Translations under genes and position numbers: made by a program
Shown: positions 8,527 to 16,190 of the stretch, piece by piece
How the letters are laid out: each line of letters opens with the position of its first letter
How positions within the stretch are numbered: the first letter of the stretch is position 1
Notes under the pieces: generated by a model
The model's input: only the letters and a program-made list of their open reading frames with translations
Told to the model about the DNA's origin: nothing
The model's database searches: none
NCBI GenBank assembly: GCA_012513195.1
Contig: JAAZCR010000087.1
Coordinates: 1-21,325 of the forward strand
Direction: 5' to 3'
DNA: 21,325 bases
DNA from: Bacilli bacterium
GTDB taxonomy: Bacteria > Bacillota_I > Bacilli_A > Haloplasmatales > Haloplasmataceae

Positions 8527-9760
8527 ATTCTTCTAATAAACGTTTTTCACCAGTGATTTCTTGAATGGGTTTAATGTTTTGCGTTACTTCTAAAGTTCCT
8601 ACATAGTTGTTATCGTCATCTCTAACCGCAAAGTAGCGAATTAAGACATACATATCTTTCATTTTAATCCAGAAATCTTCGTGTTCTTTCTTACCACTTT
8701 TGAAATCTTCGAGGATTTTATTGACGATATGAACACTTTTTGGAGGATGGCAGTTTTGAACATTACGTCCAATCACCGCTTTTGTTCGCGCAAAGATCCG
8801 TTCTTTACCATGAGAAAGGTAACGAACGACATCATCTTTATCGATAAAGGTGATATCTAGTGGCAAGGTATTTAACATTAGTTCTAAATCTTTTAATTTG
8901 ATAGTACCTGTTTCAAAGTGAATAACGCCATTTTCAAGGTTTGTTTCAGGTAGTTGTTCTTCATCTAATACTTTTTTGGGAATCCACTTTTCTGGTTTTT
9001 CGATGAAGGCATAACCAAACTCATCGCTTTCTTCTTGGATTTTCAACCATTCATCTTGGGTTAAGTACTCTTCTGCCATTGGAAGGAGAATCTCTTCTTC
9101 TTTAAACATCATTTCTTGGAGAGCACCTACCATCTGCTCAATTTTTTCTAATAAAATATTTTGTTCTAAGGTAAAAACATTTTGTATTAATTCTTTGATA
9201 TATCCTCGTACTTCATCATCTTTTCCCCACATAACTTTTGTGGGACCATAGATGCCATATCTTTCTAAATAGGGAAAGAGGAGATGTTCTTTACGGGTGT
9301 AATGCTTATCAATTTGCCACAAATAAAGTAAATCATTCTTAAGTTTTTCGCGATTTTGATAAGTATCATTTTCTTTTAAGAGATCGACGTGGAAAGGGAA
9401 CTTAACACTTAAAAAATTCTTAAGTGCTTGATTTTCTCTTAACATCGTATTAACAGGATGGCCTAGCGTGCTTCTTATGGGTGTAATACCATGGATTTCT
9501 TCAATAGAACCCCTAAAGACAGCGGAATGCACATCGCATAAGCGTTGTACTTCAGATACTGGCATTCCTTGGGCAATAAGTGCTTGTTCAAGTTGGGTAA
9601 TTTCTTGAACACTAACACTACCGAATTCTCTTTCAAAATCTTGTTTTACAACATCAAAACTTTCTCCATTGTGGAGTCGTAATATTAACTCTTTGAGTTT
9701 TGCTTGTCTTTGTCCATTTATTTTGGAAAATTCTTCCCTGTTATTTATGAATTCGCTCAT
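8525..9760 (-). CDS. DUF438 / hemerythrin-like / PAS domain protein
   Basis: 411 residues from the ATG at 9758-9760, chosen because AAGGTGATC lies just upstream; a longer frame from a TTG at 9832 would run through the promoter and Fur box. Order of domains: DUF438 (about 15-80), a four-helix hemerythrin HHE domain (about 95-235) with GHPVNTMLREN, KHYTRKEHLLFPYLERYG, VMWGKDDEVR and FKEEEILLPM supplying His and acidic di-iron ligands, and a C-terminal PAS domain (about 290-400, from LPLDITFIDKDDVVRYLSHG). This family is common in anaerobes and is thought to sense or handle oxygen, nitric oxide or iron; no output domain is present. The Fur-type box over its start site fits an iron- or oxygen-linked role. 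Confidence 0.88.
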   Translation of the reverse strand: MSEFINNREEFSKINGQRQAKLKELILRLHNGESFDVVKQDFEREFGSVSVQEITQLEQALIAQGMPVSEVQRLCDVHSAVFRGSIEEIHGITPIRSTLGHPVNTMLRENQALKNFLSVKFPFHVDLLKENDTYQNREKLKNDLLYLWQIDKHYTRKEHLLFPYLERYGIYGPTKVMWGKDDEVRGYIKELIQNVFTLEQNILLEKIEQMVGALQEMMFKEEEILLPMAEEYLTQDEWLKIQEESDEFGYAFIEKPEKWIPKKVLDEEQLPETNLENGVIHFETGTIKLKDLELMLNTLPLDITFIDKDDVVRYLSHGKERIFARTKAVIGRNVQNCHPPKSVHIVNKILEDFKSGKKEHEDFWIKMKDMYVLIRYFAVRDDDNNYVGTLEVTQNIKPIQEITGEKRLLEE

Positions 9761-9776
9761 TTGATCACCTTCTAAT

Positions 9777-9791
9777 TGATAGTCATTATCA
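9777..9791. promoter_or_regulatory. Fur-type operator
   Basis: TGATAGTCATTATCA matches the Bacillus 7-1-7 Fur box TGATAATNATTATCA at 13 of the 14 defined positions. It begins where the -10 hexamer of the DUF438 gene ends, so a bound repressor would cover the transcription start. PerR and Zur boxes are related; the single G makes a certain choice impossible. Confidence 0.7.
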
Positions 9792-9819
9792 TTATATACA
9801 AAAACTACATAATGATAAT
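9785..9819 (-). promoter_or_regulatory. Promoter of the DUF438/hemerythrin gene, flanked by an 11-bp inverted repeat
   Basis: On the minus strand a TTATCA (-35, 9818-9813) and a consensus TATAAT (-10, 9796-9791) are 16 nt apart. ATTATCATTAT (9819-9809) and its exact inverse ATAATGATAAT (9795-9785) bracket the promoter with 13 nt between; both arms resemble Fur half sites, so two dimers might bind. Confidence 0.6.
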
Positions 9820-9843
9820 TGACCAGTGTCAAATTTGCGAATC

Positions 9844-10719
9844 TTACAACTCATTGCGATAATAATGTGGTTTTTTATTGAAGAAGAAAACGCCAACCCC
9901 ACGAATCCCTAAATGACTGCCAAGCGCACTGCCGATTTGATCAAGTATGAATAGTTTTTCGCTGATGCGTTCAACAATCAAATCCCGTAACTCATAAGCG
10001 AGTTCAATATCATCACCATGCATAATACCGATGATTTGATCTGGGAAATCCCTTATCCGTTCTTCTACTAGATTAGCGATATACTGTAAGGCTTTTCGCA
10101 TATGCCGTACTTTATCGAATAAGTGAATTTGCCCATCCTGAACATCAAGAATAGGTTTCACCCGTAAGAGATTTCCTAGCATTGCGGCAGCTTTTGTTAA
10201 GCGACCGCCCTGAAAGAGATAGGTTAAATCATCAAGCGTGAAAATATGTTCTGCATTTTGGCTTAACTCGATGAGATTAGCGACAACCTCATCATAACTA
10301 AACCCCTCTTCAATCATATAAGCCCCTTGTAGAGCCATTAATCCCGCTACACCTGATCCCCCACGACTATCGATGACTGTTATTTTAGCATCAGGATAGT
10401 CTACTAGTAATTGGTTCTTGACAAGGGTAATGGTTTGGTAAGTTCCTGATAATTTACTAGATATAGTTATGATAATGATATCATCTTGATTTTGAAGATG
10501 TTTTTCTAAAATGTCGTAAACATCTTGAATGTTTGGTTGGCTAGTCTTAATCTTACTACCTTTACGCATCTCTTGATATACTTCATCTAAGCTAATATCA
10601 ATACCATCACGGAAACTAACACCATTAACATTAACGATTAAGGGAATAATTTCAATTTGATATTTTTCAAAATAAGTTTGTGGTAAATCAGTAGTCGAAT
10701 CGACAATTAATTTAATCAT
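9844..10719 (-). CDS. DegV family (FakB-like) fatty-acid-binding protein 2
   Basis: 291 residues. The start ATG at 10717-10719 has AGAGGTCAG upstream. Family features are IVDSTTDLP at the N-terminus, TSQPN replacing the commoner TATPS, SSKLSGTY, LFQGGRLTKAA, and the C-terminal SHLGIRGVGVFF with the conserved His. It differs substantially from the paralogue at 5459-6307, so the two probably bind different fatty acids (saturated versus unsaturated is the known split in Staphylococcus), but which is which cannot be told. It is followed by the DUF438 promoter with no terminator in the 83-nt gap, so read-through into that gene is possible. Confidence 0.88.
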   Translation of the reverse strand: MIKLIVDSTTDLPQTYFEKYQIEIIPLIVNVNGVSFRDGIDISLDEVYQEMRKGSKIKTSQPNIQDVYDILEKHLQNQDDIIIITISSKLSGTYQTITLVKNQLLVDYPDAKITVIDSRGGSGVAGLMALQGAYMIEEGFSYDEVVANLIELSQNAEHIFTLDDLTYLFQGGRLTKAAAMLGNLLRVKPILDVQDGQIHLFDKVRHMRKALQYIANLVEERIRDFPDQIIGIMHGDDIELAYELRDLIVERISEKLFILDQIGSALGSHLGIRGVGVFFFNKKPHYYRNEL

Positions 10720-10758
10720 TTTCTGACCTCTTTTTTATAGATTTTTTAATCATCATTT

Positions 10759-10799
10759 ATAATATTAATATTTGTTATTAATATTATACCATGTATAGT
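10759..10799. promoter_or_regulatory. 12-bp perfect inverted repeat overlapping a candidate promoter
   Basis: ATAATATTAATA (10759-10770) and TATTAATATTAT (10776-10787) form a perfect dyad with a 5-nt spacer, placed between divergent genes. On the plus strand TTGTTA (10772-10777) and TATAGT (10794-10799), 16 nt apart, form a reasonable promoter for the next gene. On the minus strand TATAAT at 10788-10783 could serve the DegV gene. It may be a shared operator; the AT-richness leaves room for chance. Confidence 0.45.
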
Positions 10800-10868
10800 T
10801 CAATATAAAAGCAAAACACTCAAGAGAGAAAATAAGGAAAACTACCCATAATATTAATGGTGATAGTT

Positions 10869-11660
10869 ATGCTTGATGTGGATGGTTATTTAGGTAAACT
10901 AGGTGATGAGATTAAAAAGAACAACTTTGAGGCACATAAGAAGTTATTCACTTTATGTTATCAGATAAATCGCTTTTGTCAGATTTTTAAATATGAATTA
11001 ACCGTTGATGAGAATGATCATTACGGTATCGTGGCAACGCTATTATTCTTCAAGTTACATGATACTTATCAAACAGTAGTGTTATTATATCTTTATGGTT
11101 TAGATACACAAGCACGCATCTTGAATCGATCAATGTTAGAGGGCTTGTGGGTTCTGAAGAGTTTATATTATCAACCAGAAGAAACTTTTAAGTTATTATT
11201 AGAGGATGAGTATTATAAAAAATTAAATCTTCTTCATGATATTCAAAATAATCGTGATTATTTTTATGAATATATAACTAAAAATAATATTATAGACATT
11301 AATCAAGAAATTAGAAAACTTGAAGACAAAATGAAAAGTTTAGGAATTAAGAAGGTAAGGAAGATTAATGTTAAAGAAATAGCATTAAATACCGATTCTC
11401 ATGAAGAATATTATTATATTTATAAGTTACTATGTCGAGATGTTCACGTTGATACAAGGCAGTTAACTGATTATTTTATTACCGATGAAAATGGCAAGAT
11501 TACTGGTTTTCGTCCTTTTCCTAGCACTAATAATATCGAAGAAATCTTGTTAACGACTGCTGAATTAATCTTAAAAGCAGTTATTTTCGTAAGTAAAATC
11601 TTAAATGTTGATAAAAAGGACGAGATAAAGTATTATATTAATCAAATCCAACAATTTTAA
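10869..11660 (+). CDS. DUF5677-like protein of unknown function
   Basis: 263 residues from the ATG at 10869, preferred to the ATG at 10857 because GGTGAT (10859-10864) is a good ribosome binding site only for the later one. The sequence is almost all helical with no membrane segment. LFFKLHDTYQTVVLLYLYGLDTQARILNRSMLEGLWVLKSLY resembles the core of the DUF5677 family, in which an Arg-Ser-x-x-Glu motif follows a helical hairpin; some members sit in defence or abortive-infection contexts, but nothing else here suggests defence. It is 12 nt from cvfB in the same orientation and probably cotranscribed. Confidence 0.55.
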   Translation: MLDVDGYLGKLGDEIKKNNFEAHKKLFTLCYQINRFCQIFKYELTVDENDHYGIVATLLFFKLHDTYQTVVLLYLYGLDTQARILNRSMLEGLWVLKSLYYQPEETFKLLLEDEYYKKLNLLHDIQNNRDYFYEYITKNNIIDINQEIRKLEDKMKSLGIKKVRKINVKEIALNTDSHEEYYYIYKLLCRDVHVDTRQLTDYFITDENGKITGFRPFPSTNNIEEILLTTAELILKAVIFVSKILNVDKKDEIKYYINQIQQF

Positions 11661-11672
11661 TGAGGTGTGCTG

Positions 11673-12527
11673 ATGGAAGCAGGAAAGATTTATACATTAA
11701 CAGTTTTAAGAGAAACGGAAATTGGGTATATTTTAGGCAATCCGAAAACGGTCGATGAAGTGTTTTTACATCGGAATGATTGTGGAAATATTACACCTAA
11801 AGTGGGAGAGAAATACCAATCCTTCCTCTATTATGACCATAAAAAGCGGCTATGTGCAACGCTATTAACACCGAAAGTTACCGTTTTTGATTGCGGTTTT
11901 GGAACAGTGCGGACGGTTACGCATTTTGGAGTATTCGTGGATATTGGTATTAATAAGGACATTTTGTTAAGCAGTGATGTTTTACCAAAACAAAGACAAC
12001 TCTGGCCTAAAGAAGGCGATTTGGTGTTTGGTTATTTAGTGAATGATAGTAGTGGTTTATTATTTGAACTAGGATCAAGAGAAGATCTGGAAGAAATTAA
12101 GAAAAGCGCACCAAAAGAACTTAAAGGGTTTAAAGCTAAAGGTCGAGTTATTCGGATTGTCGATGAAGGGGTAAATATCTATACTGATGAAGGTTATTTA
12201 GGTTTTATTCATAAGAGTCAAATTGAGACACCATTACGGTTAGGACAAGAAGTTATGGGAAGAGTGATTAACGTTAAGGATAATGGGGAAATCAATGTTT
12301 CTTTGTTACCACAGAAAGAAATCGCCATAAAAGATGATAAAAAGATTATCTTGGACTACTTAATGAAACATGGTGGAAAAATGCCTCTTGGTGATGAATC
12401 TACACCGGAGGAGATTAAACAGGTACTAAATATCAGTAAGGCAAGGTTTAAACGGGCTCTCGGTGCTCTTTTAAAACAAGATAAAGTATATCAATCAATT
12501 AGTAAGCGGGAAACATATTTGAAGTAA
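11673..12527 (+). CDS. cvfB: S1-domain RNA-binding protein CvfB (YitL family)
   Basis: 284 residues. The ATG at 11673 with GAGGTG (11662-11667) 5 nt upstream is preferred to a GTG at 11667. The N-terminal third (GKIYTLTVLRETEIGYILGN ... VDEVFLHRND) and two following S1-like OB folds (GFGTVRTVTHFGVFVDIG and GRVIRIVDEGVNIYTDEGYLGFIH) are followed by a winged-helix C-terminus (DYLMKHGGKMPLGDESTPEEIKQ, then KARFKRALGALLKQDKV). This is the order in Staphylococcus aureus CvfB and Bacillus YitL, which bind RNA and affect virulence gene expression. Function here is inferred from that family. Confidence 0.85.
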   Translation: MEAGKIYTLTVLRETEIGYILGNPKTVDEVFLHRNDCGNITPKVGEKYQSFLYYDHKKRLCATLLTPKVTVFDCGFGTVRTVTHFGVFVDIGINKDILLSSDVLPKQRQLWPKEGDLVFGYLVNDSSGLLFELGSREDLEEIKKSAPKELKGFKAKGRVIRIVDEGVNIYTDEGYLGFIHKSQIETPLRLGQEVMGRVINVKDNGEINVSLLPQKEIAIKDDKKIILDYLMKHGGKMPLGDESTPEEIKQVLNISKARFKRALGALLKQDKVYQSISKRETYLK

Positions 12528-12534
12528 AAATTTT

Positions 12535-12610
12535 AATGCCTCCTACATTTTACTGAAGTTATAGTTAGGTAACTTGCAGTAAATAATAAAAGATAAAGGA
12601 GGCATTTTTT
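12535..12610 (+). promoter_or_regulatory. Structured leader sequestering the ribosome binding site of the LysM-SpoIID gene
   Basis: AATGCCTCCT (12535-12544) pairs perfectly with AGGAGGCATT (12597-12606), hiding the whole AGGAGG ribosome binding site (12597-12602). Inside, 12551-12561 pairs with 12570-12581 (11 bp, one bulged G at 12576, 8-nt loop). A T run (12605-12610) directly precedes the ATG, so the fold also has the form of an intrinsic terminator for cvfB. It resembles no riboswitch class I recognise and is too small for the c-di-AMP (ydaO) class. Confidence 0.6.
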
Positions 12611-14164
12611 ATGATTGTCAAACACAAAATTATGCGTGTTAATAATGAGGAAGTATTAATTGTATTCTTAGACAGAAACTTAGAAGAGTTTGCGGATGAG
12701 TTAGGAGAAAGCCCAGAAGAACGGGAACATAGCCTGAAATCAATGATAAGTGAGTATATTAAGAAGAAGAAACTTAATTTTACAGGAAGTATTGTAAAGA
12801 TTGTTGTTGGGTCACTTTTAGTAGCCACCTTAACCTTAGGTGCGCAAAAGACTCTTAACGCTGAAGCGAAAGTTACTGATGAGAATATGGTTCATGTGGT
12901 AAAAGCGGGGGAATCACTCTGGACCATTTCGCAAAAGACAGGAATACCCATAAATGACTTAAAAGCAATTAATAATATCACTAGTGATGTTATTCATCCT
13001 GGGCAAGAACTCCTTTTAAAACCTAATACCGAAATTGGTACTTATATAGTGCAATCAGGGGATTCCTTGTGGAAAATTGCGGATAAATACTCAATGAGCG
13101 TAAATGATTTAAAAGAATTAAACAATATAGGCGATACTATTTATCCTGGTCAAAAACTTAAAGTTCTACAAGCAAAAACAAATAAATTTACAGTAAAAAG
13201 TGGCGATTCATTATATAAAATCGCTAATCAATATAATACAACTATCGATGCCATAAAAAAACTTAACAACTTAACGAGTGATATTATCCATCCTGGAGAT
13301 GTTTTGTTAATACCTACTACAACCCAAACAACTCCAACTACACCAGCCAATCCTAAGTCTGAAACTACCGCACGGACAGTAACGATTAAACGTTCTAATG
13401 GCTCTTTGCAGACACTTGATTTAGAAGAGTATGTAGTAGGAGTAGTTAGTGCTGAACTAGGTGCTGGCTTCCATGAAGAGGCATATAAAGCTCAAGCTGT
13501 AGCTGCTAGAACATATGCAGCGAAAATGATAGAATTAGGACAAACGCTTACTGATACTGATAGTCATCAGGTATACCGCGATAAAACGCAAATTAAAAAC
13601 AGTTGGGGCGAAAGAGATTTTAACAAGTATTATCCCATCATCCAAAAGGCAGTTAATGATACTCGAGGTGAAGTAATTACTTATAATGGAAAGTACATTG
13701 AAGCCTACTTCTTTTCCACAAGCAATGGTAAAACCGAAGAACCAAAATATGTTTGGGGTGGTACGGTCCCATATCTGAAAAGCGTTGATAGTCATTGGGA
13801 TACCCGTTCACCATACTATTATAAAGTTTCGACCTTCACCTATAGTGAGTTTGCGAACCGCTTAGGAATCTCACCAAATAGTTTATATGCGACGGTGACA
13901 TCGCGAACTGCCAATGGTAGTGTCAATACGATTAATATTGGTGGGCGTGTTTTTACAGGTACTTATGTCAAGAGTCGCTTAGGGCTTCGCTCAACTGATT
14001 TTACTATTAGCTTTAGTAACGGAAAAGTCACAATTGAACAACGTGGTTGGGGTCATGGAGTTGGTTTAAGCCAATATGGCGCTCATTTTATGGCACAAGA
14101 AGGTTATACTTACGATCAAATTATTAGGCATTATTATCAAGGTGTGAAAATTGAGAAAATGTAA
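12611..14164 (+). CDS. LysM x3 - SpoIID/LytB domain cell-wall protein (putative lytic transglycosylase)
   Basis: 517 residues. An N-terminal charged region of about 57 residues is followed by one membrane helix (about 61-79), three LysM peptidoglycan-binding repeats (about 94-137, 144-187 and 193-236; HVVKAGESLW, YIVQSGDSLW, FTVKSGDSLY), a Thr/Pro-rich linker (236-253), and a SpoIID domain from about 257 to the end. The domain holds the catalytic glutamate (Glu282, in VSAELGAGF), KAQAVAARTYA, and the C-terminal WGHGVGLSQYGA. SpoIID cuts glycan strands during engulfment in sporulation; LysM-bearing homologues also occur in vegetative cells. The topology puts the catalytic part outside the membrane, anchored to the wall. 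Expression probably depends on the structured leader that overlaps its ribosome binding site. Confidence 0.9.
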   Translation: MIVKHKIMRVNNEEVLIVFLDRNLEEFADELGESPEEREHSLKSMISEYIKKKKLNFTGSIVKIVVGSLLVATLTLGAQKTLNAEAKVTDENMVHVVKAGESLWTISQKTGIPINDLKAINNITSDVIHPGQELLLKPNTEIGTYIVQSGDSLWKIADKYSMSVNDLKELNNIGDTIYPGQKLKVLQAKTNKFTVKSGDSLYKIANQYNTTIDAIKKLNNLTSDIIHPGDVLLIPTTTQTTPTTPANPKSETTARTVTIKRSNGSLQTLDLEEYVVGVVSAELGAGFHEEAYKAQAVAARTYAAKMIELGQTLTDTDSHQVYRDKTQIKNSWGERDFNKYYPIIQKAVNDTRGEVITYNGKYIEAYFFSTSNGKTEEPKYVWGGTVPYLKSVDSHWDTRSPYYYKVSTFTYSEFANRLGISPNSLYATVTSRTANGSVNTINIGGRVFTGTYVKSRLGLRSTDFTISFSNGKVTIEQRGWGHGVGLSQYGAHFMAQEGYTYDQIIRHYYQGVKIEKM

Positions 14165-14166
14165 AA

Positions 14167-14199
14167 AAAGATGGAACTTATGATTCCATCTTTACTTTT
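14167..14199. terminator. Bidirectional terminator
   Basis: AAAGATGGAA (14167-14176) pairs with TTCCATCTTT (14184-14193) around a 7-nt loop. The A run at 14163-14169 gives a T tract on the minus strand, where the signal is better; it lies between two convergent genes. Confidence 0.8.
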
Positions 14200-14551
14200 A
14201 TTTCAAAAGTTGAAGTATATATTTGAGTAGTTTTTTTATATTACTGTATTCTTCTTTAACTCTTTGATAGGAGCTTTTTACATCGATATTAGTTAATTCT
14301 CCTAAAGGATGGACAAAGATATCAGTATATTCATTTTCAGTTAAATTTGTCATATTTAAGATATATGCTTTTTTACAAGTATTTTTGTCACTAGCAGTTT
14401 GACATGCTTCTATCATTTCATCATAATTTATACCATAAGCACTCATAATTCGTTTATCGTATATCTCGTTAACTTTTTTGATATCATGAACATCGACTTG
14501 AAAATAATGGAGGATGAAAAAACAGGTAAGGATGGCTAAAATGGTCTTCAT
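14198..14551 (-). CDS. Small exported or membrane-anchored protein of unknown function
   Basis: 117 residues. The ATG at 14549-14551 is preceded by AGGTGATC, a near-ideal ribosome binding site, which argues for a real gene. Residues 1-18 (MKTILAILTCFFILHYFQ) form a signal peptide or membrane anchor with a single lysine before the hydrophobic core. The remainder is helical and charged, with a Cys pair about nine residues apart (EACQTASDKNTCKK) that could form a disulfide outside the cell. No family recognised. It is divergent from hutP, and its 3' end shares a terminator with the LysM-SpoIID gene. Confidence 0.65.
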   Translation of the reverse strand: MKTILAILTCFFILHYFQVDVHDIKKVNEIYDKRIMSAYGINYDEMIEACQTASDKNTCKKAYILNMTNLTENEYTDIFVHPLGELTNIDVKSSYQRVKEEYSNIKKLLKYILQLLK

Positions 14552-14608
14552 TTAGATCACCTAATATTAGTATAACCAGTTTTTAGAAGTACATAATGTA
14601 AAAAAACA

Positions 14609-14637
14609 TTGACAAACATATTGCAAATGGATATTAT
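14609..14637 (+). promoter_or_regulatory. Strong promoter of hutP-like gene
   Basis: A consensus TTGACA (14609-14614) and TATTAT (14632-14637) are separated by exactly 17 nt. Predicted transcription start near 14644, leaving about 30 nt of leader. Confidence 0.8.
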
Positions 14638-14673
14638 ATTAAATAAATATCGGTATGAAGCATGGTGAAAAGC

Positions 14674-15090
14674 ATGAACTCAAGTTCCCTTGAGGTAGCG
14701 AAAGCTGCGATTACAGTCGCGATGACTAGTTCGCGCGAAGAAGAGTACCAAAAAATTGAAGAGTTAAAACTAGCTGGCATTAGGACTTGTGCTGTTGATG
14801 TCGGTGGTAATCTGTTAGAATCGATTCCGAAAATCATCGAACGTGCCATTGTGTCTAGTCGAAGAACCAATGTAGTTCAAGACTCCCATGTAACGGAAGG
14901 TGCGGTAGCCGGAGCCACGCGCGAAGCAATTATGCAAGTGGCAATGAAAGCGATAGGGTTAAATGTCGGTGGGAAAATTGGGATTGCTCGTAAGGGTGAG
15001 CATTTAAGTGTATGTATTTTTATGAGTATTGGATTACTACATCTTAATGAAATTGCGATTGGTTTGGCACATCGATCGATTCCTGAATAA
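14674..15090 (+). CDS. hutP: HutP-family RNA-binding antiterminator
   Basis: 138 residues from the ATG at 14674; GGTG lies 7 nt upstream, whereas an in-frame ATG at 14662 has none. In Bacillus, HutP binds UAG-type triplets in the hut mRNA leader, with L-histidine and a metal ion, and prevents termination. The reading SSLEVAKAAITVAMTSSREEE, GIRTCAVDVGGNLLESIPKIIERA, EGAVAGATREAI and IGLNVGGKIGIARKGEH, ending GLAHRSI, matches the clostridial branch. By eye, the ESHALYHAT segment that carries two metal ligands (His73, His77) in Bacillus aligns with TEGAVAGAT (74-82), which has no His; the C-terminal His (His133) is kept. No hut catabolic gene is nearby; instead an amino-acid ABC transporter follows. 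Confident about the family, less about the effector. Confidence 0.82.
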   Translation: MNSSSLEVAKAAITVAMTSSREEEYQKIEELKLAGIRTCAVDVGGNLLESIPKIIERAIVSSRRTNVVQDSHVTEGAVAGATREAIMQVAMKAIGLNVGGKIGIARKGEHLSVCIFMSIGLLHLNEIAIGLAHRSIPE

Positions 15091-15102
15091 TTTAATATTT
15101 GG

Positions 15103-15174
15103 TAGCATGGTAGAATAGTAGCTTTCTTGTGTTTTTGCCTATTCAAAAACTCCTAGAAGCTAGGAGTTTTTTTT
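15103..15174 (+). promoter_or_regulatory. UAG-rich leader with intrinsic terminator: candidate HutP attenuator
   Basis: Four TAG triplets at 15103, 15111, 15116 and 15119 (three of them 8 nt apart, start to start) precede a terminator: CTCCTAG (15150-15156), loop AAG, CTAGGAG (15160-15166), extended by A5/T5 and a T tract to 15174. A competing helix is possible: 15119-15127 can pair with 15155-15162 (8 bp, one bulge), which would break the terminator and involve the last TAG. A second reading is a plain terminator for hutP plus an extended -10 promoter (TGG then TAGAAT, 15108-15116) for the transporter. No T-box motif is present. Confidence 0.5.
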
Positions 15175-15218
15175 GTACCGATAAACAAAAAAAGATAGAA
15201 TTACGGAGGTTTAGTAGG

Positions 15219-16190
15219 ATGGTAGTGAAGAAAATTTGGATGATTATTCTTGCTATTTGTTCATTAGTATTTTTATTTGGTTGTAAGAAAGAAGATAAGA
15301 TTAAAATTGGGATTACCCAAATCACCGCTCATGTAGCACTTGATAGTACGCGCGAAGGATTCATCGCAGCGTTAAAAGAAGCAGGTTTTACTGAAGATAA
15401 AGTAGAGTTTATCTTCAAGAATGCCTTTGAAGATTTAGGCAACGCTAATCTTATCGCCAGTGAATTCGTGAGTGCTAAAGTTGATCTCATCTTTGCGATT
15501 TCCACACCAAGTGCCCTTGCGGTTAAGAATGTGACATTAGAAACGGATATACCAGTACTCTTTTCTGCTGTTACAGATCCTGTTGCGGCTAAACTAGTTG
15601 ATTCTTTGGAAAAACCAGGCAGTAATATCACAGGCACTAGTGACATGACACCAATTGATAAACAATTTGCGTTAATAAAACAACTCTTTCATGAAGCAAC
15701 AAAGATAGGATTTGTTTATAATTTAGACGAAGATAATTCATTAGTTCAACTACAAATAGCCCAGGAAGTAGCAGCTAGATTAGGATTAACTGTGCTTGAT
15801 AGAGGTGTTACGACTTCTAGTGAACTCGCTGATGCAGTGGATGTATTAATACCACAAGTCGATGTAATATACTTACCTAGTGATAATCTGGTTGCAAGTA
15901 GTGTACCCATCGTTGTGGAAAAAGCTAATAATGCAGGGATACCAACAGTAGCGAGTGAACGAGGACAAGTTGAAAACGGAGCATTAATAACTGATGGTAT
16001 TGATTATTATCAATTAGGTTATCAAACTGGTCTTATGGCTGTACGTATTTTAAATGGTGAAAAACCTAGTGATATTCCTGTCGAAACTTTAGAAAACACA
16101 GAGATTGTGATAAACATGCAAACCGCAAGAACCTTAAAATTAACATTCCCGCAAGAAATCTTAGATGTCGCCACCCTTATTGAAGAATGA
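15219..16190 (+). CDS. ABC transporter substrate-binding lipoprotein (TrpX-like)
   Basis: 323 residues from the ATG at 15219, preceded by CGGAGGT at 15204-15210; a longer frame from 15129 would cross the terminator. A signal peptide ends in the lipobox LFGC with Cys22, so the mature protein is a lipoprotein outside the membrane. The body begins IKIGITQITAHVALDSTREGF and contains AISTPSALAVKN, LFSAVTDPVAAKLV and NITGTSDMTPI, the hallmarks of the ABC_sub_bind/COG2984 family. Its best-known members, TrpX and relatives, take up tryptophan or other aromatic amino acids. Substrate not determined from sequence. It overlaps the permease by 4 nt and forms an operon with it. Confidence 0.85.
   Translation: MVVKKIWMIILAICSLVFLFGCKKEDKIKIGITQITAHVALDSTREGFIAALKEAGFTEDKVEFIFKNAFEDLGNANLIASEFVSAKVDLIFAISTPSALAVKNVTLETDIPVLFSAVTDPVAAKLVDSLEKPGSNITGTSDMTPIDKQFALIKQLFHEATKIGFVYNLDEDNSLVQLQIAQEVAARLGLTVLDRGVTTSSELADAVDVLIPQVDVIYLPSDNLVASSVPIVVEKANNAGIPTVASERGQVENGALITDGIDYYQLGYQTGLMAVRILNGEKPSDIPVETLENTEIVINMQTARTLKLTFPQEILDVATLIEE

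Noticed and set aside
9761..9832. Upstream extension of the DUF438 protein from a TTG at 9832
   Set aside because: It would translate through the promoter and Fur box; the ATG at 9760 has AAGGTGATC ahead of it.
12562..12568. TAG triplets in the loop of the SpoIID leader as a second HutP site
   Set aside because: Only two triplets, 1 nt apart, which does not fit the spacing of known HutP sites.
15090..15218. T-box riboswitch ahead of the Trp-type transporter
   Set aside because: The T-box sequence (AGGGTGGNACCGCG) and specifier-loop features are absent, and the space is far too short.
15129..15218. 30-residue N-terminal extension of the TrpX-like lipoprotein
   Set aside because: It crosses the terminator hairpin and would bury the signal peptide; GGAGGT precedes the ATG at 15219.
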